DNA of 5,161 bases from an uncultured Solirubrobacteraceae bacterium. GTDB taxonomy: Bacteria; Actinomycetota; Thermoleophilia; Solirubrobacterales; Solirubrobacteraceae. A program made the position numbers and the translations under genes. Positions 1 to 4,668 of this stretch are shown here, piece by piece (position 1 is the first letter of the stretch; each line of letters opens with the position of its first letter). A model generated the notes under the pieces. It made no database searches. It was given only the letters and a program-made list of their open reading frames with translations, and was not told where the DNA came from. The DNA lies in contig CATPAX010000149.1 in the NCBI GenBank assembly GCA_955652215.1, forward strand, positions 1 through 5,161, written 5' to 3'.

Positions 1-1
1 C

Positions 2-253
2 GGGACGCTGGTGTTCGTCGCGCTGCCGGCCGACAACGAGGTCACGCTGCCGATCTTCCAGACCGTGCTCAACGGGATCACGATCGTCGGGTCGATCGTC
101 GGCACCCGCGGTGATCTCCGTGAGGTGTTCGAGCTGCACGGTGCCGGCAGGACGAAGGTGATCCGCGAGACCCGACCGCTTGACCAGGTCAACGAGTCAA
201 TCGCGGACGTGGAGGCCGGACGCGTGGCGGCCCGGATCGTGTTCGAACCGTAG
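2..253 (+). CDS. Zinc-dependent alcohol dehydrogenase (MDR family), C-terminal fragment
   Basis: This is the last 83 residues of a medium-chain zinc-type alcohol dehydrogenase, which oxidises primary alcohols to aldehydes with NAD(P)+ or runs the reverse reaction in the cytoplasm. The frame is open to the left edge and stops with TAG at 251-253. The visible part begins GTLVFVALPAD, matching the final strand of the Rossmann domain. It continues through LPIFQTVLNGITIVGSIVGTR, the segment where AdhA/AdhP-type enzymes return from the nucleotide-binding domain to the catalytic fold, and ends in the usual IxDVEAGRVAARIVF tail. The catalytic zinc ligands, the structural zinc cluster and the GxGxxG motif would lie upstream, outside the window, so an intact active site cannot be confirmed. 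The gene runs convergently towards the GNAT gene with a 43-bp gap. Family assignment is strong; the substrate is unknown. Confidence 0.9.
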   Translation, partial: GTLVFVALPADNEVTLPIFQTVLNGITIVGSIVGTRGDLREVFELHGAGRTKVIRETRPLDQVNESIADVEAGRVAARIVFEP

Positions 254-296
254 GCCATCTCGCAGGCCCCTGGTTCGGTTCAGGCGAAGCGACTCA

Positions 297-890
297 CTAA
301 CCCGCTGATGGCGGGCGCTCACCGTCCGCTGTCGGTGGGTCGGTTGGTTCTGGATCGAACCGGGCCCGTGCCTGTGGCCAGTCGCAAGTGGCCAAGCGGA
401 CGTCGACGAGGCCGGCGCGATTGTTCGCGCGCCCCCCGAAGGCATCGTGGAAGACGGCGAGCATAGTGTGGTTCTCGGGGAGCACGTCGGCGACGAAGTG
501 GGTGATCCCGTGGGCTTCAGCGAGCGCGGCGAGCCGGATCAGCAGGAGCGTTGCCAGGCCGTCATCGTGGTAGGCCTCGGCCACCTCGAAGGCCACCTCG
601 GCCTCGTTCTCGTTGGCGCGGATCGCCAGAGCGTGGGCGACGACGGCCCTGCTGTCGTCGGCGAGCGCGACGAGCCCGACCGCTTCGGGCCAGGTGGAGT
701 GTGACGCCAGCCGAGCTGCCTCGGCGAGGTCGACCGCGACCGAGAAGAAGCGCCGTTGACGGGACTCGAGCGACAGGCTCTGTAGGAGAGCAAGCACGGC
801 CGCCTCGTCCTCGGCGCGAACAGCGCGGATGCGCACTTGGCGGCCGTCTCGCAGGCCAACGGGTCCCTCGATCCAGGCCAGGTCCGTCAT
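297..890 (-). CDS. GNAT family N-acetyltransferase (Pat-like protein acetyltransferase type)
   Basis: This 197-residue cytoplasmic protein has one GNAT domain, predicted to move an acetyl group from acetyl-CoA to an amine. The N-terminal LRDGRQVRIRAVRAEDE (residues 13-29) and LSLESRQRRFF (39-49) are typical of the GNAT domain of Pat-type protein lysine acetyltransferases, including those fused to acyl-CoA synthetase-like or cyclic-nucleotide-binding domains. No such extra domain is present here. Motif A is EVAFEVAEAYHDDGLATLL (98-116). Its pyrophosphate loop reads HDDGLA rather than the common Q/R-x-x-G-x-G/A. Motif B is LPENHTMLAVFHDAFG (137-152). The last 20 or so residues are Pro/Asp/Glu-rich and probably disordered. 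The ATG at 888-890 starts directly before the conserved N-terminus; only a weak purine stretch precedes it. The gene is divergent from the oxidoreductase cluster. Small-molecule acetylation remains possible, because the substrate cannot be read from sequence. Confidence 0.88.
   Translation of the reverse strand: MTDLAWIEGPVGLRDGRQVRIRAVRAEDEAAVLALLQSLSLESRQRRFFSVAVDLAEAARLASHSTWPEAVGLVALADDSRAVVAHALAIRANENEAEVAFEVAEAYHDDGLATLLLIRLAALAEAHGITHFVADVLPENHTMLAVFHDAFGGRANNRAGLVDVRLATCDWPQARARFDPEPTDPPTADGERPPSAG
301..315 (-). terminator. Possible weak hairpin at the 3' end of the GNAT gene
   Basis: A perfect 5-bp stem with a 5-base loop (CCCGC-TGATG-GCGGG on +) overlaps the last codons of the GNAT gene, 2 bp before its stop codon. 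Read on the - strand it is followed by TTAG rather than a T-run, so it would be at best a weak or pausing terminator. It also lies 48 bp past the stop of the convergent alcohol dehydrogenase and could act in either direction. Stems this short are common by chance in GC-rich DNA. Confidence 0.2.
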
Positions 891-977
891 TCGCGTCTCG
901 GACTTGGACAGGGTATGGGACGCGCTCGCTGGTTCCCTTGACCTGCGGAGTAGTCTGGACTCAGGAGGGCATTCATC

Positions 978-1013
978 GTGATGTCGGCCCTATATGCGGG
1001 CAGCATGATCTGA
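978..1013 (+). CDS. Possible 11-codon leader peptide upstream of the oxidoreductase
   Basis: A short frame GTG-ATG-TCG... encodes MMSALYAGSMI and ends with TGA at 1011-1013. It is preceded by AGGAGGG at 963-969, eight bases before the GTG. This is the best Shine-Dalgarno match I see in the window and would otherwise serve no gene. The frame ends 32 bases before the oxidoreductase's own TTG start and lies in a different frame from it. The peptide has no run of a single amino acid that would suggest a classical amino-acid attenuator. It may be a translated leader that affects expression of the downstream gene, or a chance purine stretch in the 5' UTR or promoter. Support is the ribosome-binding site and spacing only. 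Confidence 0.3.
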   Translation: MMSALYAGSMI

Positions 1014-1035
1014 CTTCCGCGGTTGCCCTAGCCCC

Positions 1036-1040
1036 GGAGG
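1036..1040 (+). promoter_or_regulatory. Ribosome-binding site that fixes the TTG start of the oxidoreductase
   Basis: GGAGG lies five bases before TTG 1046. This decides the start: the same frame is open far upstream, but no ATG or GTG start between here and the conserved GGGVAG dinucleotide-binding loop has a comparable site. A second TTG at 1055 has a 14-base spacing and is less likely. Confidence 0.7.
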
Positions 1041-1045
1041 TCGTC

Positions 1046-2254
1046 TTGCCTGATTTGAAGGTTTCATCCGGTCCGATCGTCCACAGGTCGGTCGCTGGTC
1101 GCGACGCCAGCTCCTCGGAGAAGCCGTTCAATGTCGTCATCGTGGGCGGGGGCGTGGCGGGGCTCGAGGCAGCGCTCGCGTTGCGCGAGATCGGTGGGGA
1201 GTCCATCGCGACGACCCTACTCGCGCCCAATCCCGAATTCATTTACCGGCCGATGACGGTACGAGAGCCGTTCGGTTACTCGGCCGCGAAACGGTACCCG
1301 CTCGATGAGATCGCACGAGACATCGGGGCAGAGCTGCTCTCGGACGGATTCAAATGGCTCGACCACGAGCGCCGCTATGTGCACACCGAGGCCGGCGCCG
1401 AGGTTCCCTACGACGCGCTCCTACTCGCCCTCGGAGCGCTGCCATACGCGCGGTTCAAGCACGCACTCACGATCGACGATGGCCAGCTCGATGAGCAACT
1501 GCACGGGTTGATTCAGGACGTCGAGGGCGGATACGTGCGGCGACTCGCGTTCATTGTCCCCGGACGAATCGGATGGCCGCTGCCGATCTACGAGCTGGCG
1601 TTGATGACGGCCACGCGCGCGCAGGACATGAACATCGAACTCTCGATCACGATCGCCACCCCGGAGGAGAAGCCCTTGGCGGTTTTCGGTCTCGGCGCCA
1701 GCGAGGCCGTGGGCAAGCTGCTCGCGGCGAACGGTATCGAGACGATCACCTCGGCCTATTGCGAGGTCCATGAGCCCGGGTGCGTCACGATCAACCCCGG
1801 CTCGCGGCAGCTTCAAGCCGATCGGATCGTGGCCATGCCCGAACTGCACGGGCCCTCCGTGCCGGGCATTCCCGGAGGACCAGCGGGCGGCTTCATCCCG
1901 GTCGACATCCACTGCAAGGTGCGTGGTGTCGAGAGCGTCTACGCCGCCGGCGACGCGACTGATTTCGCGATCAAGCACGGTGGGATCGCCGCGCAGCAAG
2001 CCGATGTCGCAGCGCAGGCGATTGCGGCGAGCGCTGGCGTCACCCCCGAGCCCGCGCCGTTTCACCCGGTGATCCACGCGATCCTCCTGACCGGCGGAAA
2101 GCCGCTGTACCTAAGCTCGGACGTCACCGGCGGACACGGCTCGAGCAGTGAAGCCGGCGACTCGCCGACCTGGTCGCCTTCGACCAAGATCGCCGCCAAA
2201 TACCTGGCGCCCTACTTGCAGGAGCGCGACCGCGTCGCAGGGAGCGCGGGATGA
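1046..2254 (+). CDS. NAD(P)/FAD-dependent oxidoreductase, SQR/NDH-2-like
   Basis: This 402-residue flavoprotein is of the two-dinucleotide-binding-domain type related to sulfide:quinone reductases and type II NADH dehydrogenases. After about 27 variable residues, VVIVGGGVAGLEAALAL (30-46) is the FAD-binding beta-alpha-beta loop. YDALLLALGA (122-131) is the second FAD-contacting motif. VPGRIGWPLPIYE (171-183) sits where the second Rossmann fold would be, but its glycine pattern is not a clean GxGxxG, so NAD(P)H use is uncertain. VYAAGDATDFAIKHGGIAAQQAD (298 on) is the C-terminal FAD motif with the Gly-Asp at 302-303. The C-terminal block with LLTGGKPLYL and SGGHG-like residues is typical of SQR-like proteins of high-GC bacteria. 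The only cysteines are at 239, 246 and 290, so the redox cysteines of true SQR, at about 125-180 and 350, are absent and sulfide oxidation is unlikely. No transmembrane segment is evident. It is the first gene of a probable three-gene operon. The substrate is unknown. Confidence 0.85.
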   Translation: MPDLKVSSGPIVHRSVAGRDASSSEKPFNVVIVGGGVAGLEAALALREIGGESIATTLLAPNPEFIYRPMTVREPFGYSAAKRYPLDEIARDIGAELLSDGFKWLDHERRYVHTEAGAEVPYDALLLALGALPYARFKHALTIDDGQLDEQLHGLIQDVEGGYVRRLAFIVPGRIGWPLPIYELALMTATRAQDMNIELSITIATPEEKPLAVFGLGASEAVGKLLAANGIETITSAYCEVHEPGCVTINPGSRQLQADRIVAMPELHGPSVPGIPGGPAGGFIPVDIHCKVRGVESVYAAGDATDFAIKHGGIAAQQADVAAQAIAASAGVTPEPAPFHPVIHAILLTGGKPLYLSSDVTGGHGSSSEAGDSPTWSPSTKIAAKYLAPYLQERDRVAGSAG

Positions 2255-2304
2255 TCGCAACGCTCTTTGATCTCAATCATCCGCCGGACACGCAGGCACG
2301 ATGA
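2251..2304 (+). CDS. Possible 17-residue coupling ORF between oxidoreductase and PNPOx-like gene
   Basis: An ATG at 2251 overlaps the oxidoreductase stop as ATGA, and the frame encodes MIATLFDLNHPPDTQAR. It stops with TGA at 2302-2304, overlapping the next gene's ATG at 2301 within ATGATGA. A GGGAG at 2240-2244 lies six bases before the ATG. The frame fills almost the whole 46-bp gap, so a ribosome could pass from the oxidoreductase through it to the next start. The peptide matches no family I recognise. ATGA overlaps arise readily wherever a gene ends in A-TGA, so this may be chance. It is listed because both junctions and the ribosome-binding site fit a coupling role. Confidence 0.25.
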   Translation: MIATLFDLNHPPDTQAR

Positions 2305-2786
2305 TGATCCTCCAGCCAGACAGTGATCCCGGGGCCGTCGCGGATCGAGAACCGTCGACCGGTTCGGCGGTTGAGATGCACGAGCTCACGCGGCCCGATT
2401 GCCTGCGGCTCCTCGAGACGACGAGCGTGGGCAGGGTCGGAGTCAGCGTCAAGGACTGGGATCACCCGGTGATTCGGCCCGTCAACTACGTCTTCGACCG
2501 CTCCTCGCAGTCGGTGGTGATCCGCTCTGCGCAGGGATCGAAGCTGCACGCCCTGCTGCGCTCCACGAACGCGGTGTTCGAGATCGATGGCACTGATCCA
2601 GTCGGCCGCACGGGGTGGAGCGTAATCATCGCTGGCGTCACGGTCGAGATCACCGATCCAGCCGAGCTGCGGCGGATCGAGGGCCTGGGACTCGAGCCGT
2701 GGGCGCCGGGCCACAAGGGCCACTGGATTGCCATCCGCGCGACCACGGTCTCCGGCCGACGCATCTCGGTCAAGTCCGCCGAATGA
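2301..2786 (+). CDS. Pyridoxamine 5'-phosphate oxidase-like flavin-binding split-barrel protein
   Basis: This 161-residue cytoplasmic protein belongs to the PNPOx-like FMN-binding split-barrel superfamily. The recognisable domain starts with the helix MHELTRPDCLRLLETTSVGRVGVS (26-49). It is followed by PVIRPVNYVFD (56-66), the strand pair VVIRSAQGSKL (72-82) whose Ser/Gly/Lys loop contacts the flavin phosphate in relatives, and FEIDGTDPVGRTGWSV (93-108), a hallmark of the actinobacterial subgroup. Members bind FMN, F420 or haem, and most are uncharacterised reductases or oxidases rather than vitamin B6 enzymes; which cofactor is used cannot be decided here. The start is uncertain. ATG 2301 and 2304 have only AGG at 2294-2296, and ATG 2376 begins exactly at the conserved helix, so the first 25 residues may be untranslated. 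It lies 46 bp after the oxidoreductase and 58 bp before the deacetylase, which suggests co-transcription. Confidence 0.82.
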   Translation: MMILQPDSDPGAVADREPSTGSAVEMHELTRPDCLRLLETTSVGRVGVSVKDWDHPVIRPVNYVFDRSSQSVVIRSAQGSKLHALLRSTNAVFEIDGTDPVGRTGWSVIIAGVTVEITDPAELRRIEGLGLEPWAPGHKGHWIAIRATTVSGRRISVKSAE

Positions 2787-2833
2787 GCCCGCCCGCCGGC
2801 AGCGGCGGCCGGCTCGACGCTCTCCTGCGGTAG
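2783..2833 (+). CDS. Possible 16-residue ORF overlapping the PNPOx-like stop
   Basis: ATG 2783 overlaps the stop of the preceding gene as ATGA and opens a frame encoding MSPPAGSGGRLDALLR, ending with TAG at 2831-2833. That is 11 bases before the GTG start of the deacetylase. No Shine-Dalgarno sequence precedes it, so translation would depend on re-initiation after the upstream stop. It resembles no known family. With the 17-codon frame in the previous gap, it gives this cluster a tiny frame in both internal gaps. It is quite likely chance. Confidence 0.15.
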   Translation: MSPPAGSGGRLDALLR

Positions 2834-2844
2834 CAGGTCACGGC

Positions 2845-3858
2845 GTGGGATCGCCACTGTATTTCTCACATCCCGCCTGCCTCGAGCACGAGGCGATTGA
2901 GGGACACCCCGAGCGGCCCGCGCGAATCACGGCGATCGAGCGCTCGCTGGCCCAGCGCGGATGGCTCGGATACGAAAGGCGGGAGGCGCCGGCGGCGTCC
3001 CGGGAGTCGCTGGTCGCGGTGCATCGCGATGAGTACGTAAACGCAGTGCGCGAGATCAGTGATCGCGGTGGGGGAGCCCTCGACGAGGAAACCGTCCTGA
3101 GCGCCGGGTCCTATCGCGCTGCGGCCCACGCAGCAGGGGCTGCATGCGGCCTGGTGGAGGCGTTGTTGTCCGATGGAGAGCCGCGCGTGGGCTTCTGCGC
3201 CACCCGGCCGCCCGGACACCATGCGCGCACCGACACCACCTCTGGCTTCTGTCTGTTCAACAACGTCGCCGTGGCGAGCCGACATGCCCTCGACTCGCTG
3301 GGCGTGGACCGGGTGTTCATCTTCGATTGGGACGTGCACCACGGCGATGGAACCAACGATCTCTTCCGCGCGACGCCCGCCGTCCTATTCGCCAGCATCC
3401 ACCAGGCCGGCATCTTTCCCGGTACCGGTGCGCTACACGACGCGGGCGCGCGAGCGGGCGAGGGTTACTCGATCAACCTGCCGGTGCCCAAGGGCTCCGA
3501 CGAGGACACCTGGCTGTCGCTGCTCGAGCACATCGTGATCCCCGCCGCGGAGGAGTTCCAGCCCGACCTGGTGCTGATCTCGGCCGGCTACGACGCCCAC
3601 CGCGACGACGAGCAGGGCGGCTGCGAGCTCGAAGCTTCGTCGTTCGCCGAGATGGCGCGACACGTCCGGGCGCTGGGGGAGCGGACCGGCGCGCCGGTGG
3701 GCGCGGTCCTGGAGGGTGGATACGCGCTCGACGCGCTCGCAGCCTCGGTGGGCGCCACGATGCAGGCACTCGCCAGCGCCGATGAGCCGGATTCGGTAGC
3801 TCCTGACTACCTCACCTCCCGTGCCGCGTCCTACGTCGGCCATCACTGGAGTCTGTGA
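2845..3858 (+). CDS. Histone deacetylase superfamily protein (AcuC/HDAC-like amidohydrolase)
   Basis: This 337-residue zinc-dependent deacetylase has the arginase/HDAC fold. Bacterial members remove acetyl groups from protein lysines (AcuC acting on acetyl-CoA synthetase) or from acetylated polyamines. The N-terminus HPACLEHEAIEGHPERPARI is typical of the family. RPPGHHA (121-127) holds the tandem catalytic histidines 125 and 126. GFCLFNNVAVA follows. DWDVHHGDG (161-169) gives zinc ligands Asp163 and His165, AGYDAH gives the third ligand Asp250, and EGGY places the transition-state tyrosine at 293. All key residues are present and the length is normal, so it should be active. It resembles class II-type bacterial HDAC homologues. 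The start is GTG 2845 with AGGT six bases upstream; the longer frame from 2728 adds an Arg/Pro/Ser-rich stretch overlapping the PNPOx-like gene and is rejected. It is the last gene of the probable trio. Protein versus polyamine substrate is open. Confidence 0.92.
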   Translation: MGSPLYFSHPACLEHEAIEGHPERPARITAIERSLAQRGWLGYERREAPAASRESLVAVHRDEYVNAVREISDRGGGALDEETVLSAGSYRAAAHAAGAACGLVEALLSDGEPRVGFCATRPPGHHARTDTTSGFCLFNNVAVASRHALDSLGVDRVFIFDWDVHHGDGTNDLFRATPAVLFASIHQAGIFPGTGALHDAGARAGEGYSINLPVPKGSDEDTWLSLLEHIVIPAAEEFQPDLVLISAGYDAHRDDEQGGCELEASSFAEMARHVRALGERTGAPVGAVLEGGYALDALAASVGATMQALASADEPDSVAPDYLTSRAASYVGHHWSL

Positions 3859-3873
3859 GAGACCGTGATCCAG

Positions 3874-4638
3874 CTAGTGGTGGGGAGTCTCCTCCGGCTC
3901 CTCGTACCAGCGCTTGCGCTCGCCAATCCGCGCCCGCATCTTCCAGCGCCGGCTCTTCGGGGCTCTCTCCGCGGCCTGATTCAGCGTCGCGAGCTGAGAT
4001 GAAGGATCGAGCGCTCCGCCCTCGATCGCGGGACGGTCTCCGCCGTTCAGCAGCGCTCCGATCCTCTCCAGGTTGAGCGTCACGGTCCGCCACCACCCCC
4101 AGTCCTCGCCCACTAGAGAGCCGAACAGGCGCAAATCCATGGTGCCCGGCTCATCGCTCTCGGAGAACGGGAAGCTCACAAGCAGCCGCAGACAGTCGTC
4201 GGCGTCCTTCTCGTTCAGCTCGACGATCTGAAGCTTCGAGAGAAGCAGATCCAACGGGTCGAGCGTGTAGGGCATCCGCGCTAGCCGCGAGCCGAACTCG
4301 AGCGTGTGACACATGTGCAGCTTGTCGATCAGGACGTCGATCGCGAGGCCAGTCTCGCCATGGGTGAAGTAGAGCTGCTTATTCCCGTAGAGCGCGTTGA
4401 AGTTCTTGTCGGCGACGTAGCCCTGGTTGAGGAGCATGTCCGTCAGGTCCCGCCGGGTCGAGCTCGCCGATCCGAAGTCGAGATCCTGGCCGGTGCGCGA
4501 GCGCGGAGGAAGGTCCGGCGTCAGTAGGCGGATCGCCAGGCCTCCCAGCAGGCGAAGCTCGATGCCGCGCTCCGCGGCGAGGTCGATCAGCGCTCTGGCC
4601 TCGTCGAGTAGGTGAGTCTCAGTGGCGAGATCGCTCAT
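3874..4638 (-). CDS. Nucleotidyltransferase-fold protein (AbiEii/MNT-like)
   Basis: This 254-residue predicted cytoplasmic protein has a polymerase-beta-type nucleotidyltransferase core. LLGGLAIRLL (30-39) supplies the Gly-Gly of the hG[G/S] signature. DLDF (52-55) supplies the paired metal-binding aspartates, and AIDVLID (99-105) supplies the likely third carboxylate, Asp101. LLLSKLQIVELNEKDADDCLRLL (131 on) is the helical segment that in AbiEii-like and related proteins follows the core. The C-terminal part includes WGWWRTVTLNLERI and a basic tail from about residue 226. I infer transfer of a nucleotide to an RNA, protein or small molecule; the target is unknown. No antitoxin partner (AbiEi-like HTH or HEPN) is adjacent, so a toxin role is not supported by context. 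The ATG at 4636-4638 has no clear ribosome-binding site. The gene follows the phosphoesterase by 30 bp and is probably co-transcribed with it. Confidence 0.75.
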   Translation of the reverse strand: MSDLATETHLLDEARALIDLAAERGIELRLLGGLAIRLLTPDLPPRSRTGQDLDFGSASSTRRDLTDMLLNQGYVADKNFNALYGNKQLYFTHGETGLAIDVLIDKLHMCHTLEFGSRLARMPYTLDPLDLLLSKLQIVELNEKDADDCLRLLVSFPFSESDEPGTMDLRLFGSLVGEDWGWWRTVTLNLERIGALLNGGDRPAIEGGALDPSSQLATLNQAAERAPKSRRWKMRARIGERKRWYEEPEETPHH

Positions 4639-4668
4639 CGAACGCGTGAGATGACTGGCACGGGGACG

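Larger units (their letters stand above)
891..1045. promoter_or_regulatory. Divergent intergenic region with weak promoter-like motifs
   Basis: These 155 bp separate the start of the GNAT gene (-) from the start of the oxidoreductase (+), so promoters for both should be here. On + there is a good -35-like TTGACC at 938-943, but no matching -10 at 16-18 bp. Other possibilities are TAGTCT at 951-956 and TATATG at 991-996 as -10 elements, each with a poor -35. On -, TACCCT (complement of 910-915) fits the loose TAnnnT -10 of actinobacteria and lies about 20 bp before the GNAT ATG. A small inverted repeat AGTC-TG-GACT (952-961) could be a protein-binding half-site pair, but it is short. None of these is strong enough to name a sigma factor or regulator; the position of the promoters is inference. 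Confidence 0.4.

Noticed and set aside
938..966. A full sigma-70 promoter built on TTGACC 938-943
   Set aside because: At 16-18 bp spacing the -10 hexamers are of the TCAGGA type and do not resemble TAnnnT, so only the -35-like half is supported.
551..1045. Upstream extension of the oxidoreductase frame, open for almost 500 bp
   Set aside because: It runs antisense through the GNAT gene, is Arg/Pro-rich and low in complexity, and matches no family. The GGAGG before TTG 1046 gives a better start just ahead of the conserved FAD motif.
1421..2077. A 218-codon - strand frame opposite the oxidoreductase
   Set aside because: No family motif and a composition typical of the antisense of a GC-rich coding gene; the + strand frame has clear FAD-binding motifs.
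2728..2844. N-terminal extension of the HDAC gene from ATG 2728
   Set aside because: The extra 39 residues overlap the 3' end of the PNPOx-like gene in another frame and have the Arg/Pro/Ser-rich make-up of shadow translation. Homologues begin close to the PLYFSHPACLEH segment, which GTG 2845 provides.
3144..3785. A 213-codon + strand frame inside the HDAC gene
   Set aside because: The product is dominated by Arg, Gly and Ala with no recognisable motif, as expected for an off-frame of a GC-rich gene. The HDAC frame carries all catalytic residues.
3874..4638. Abortive-infection or toxin-antitoxin system based on the nucleotidyltransferase
   Set aside because: No adjacent AbiEi-like, HEPN or other antitoxin gene is visible, and its neighbour is a phosphoesterase. 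Fold resemblance alone does not support a defence role.
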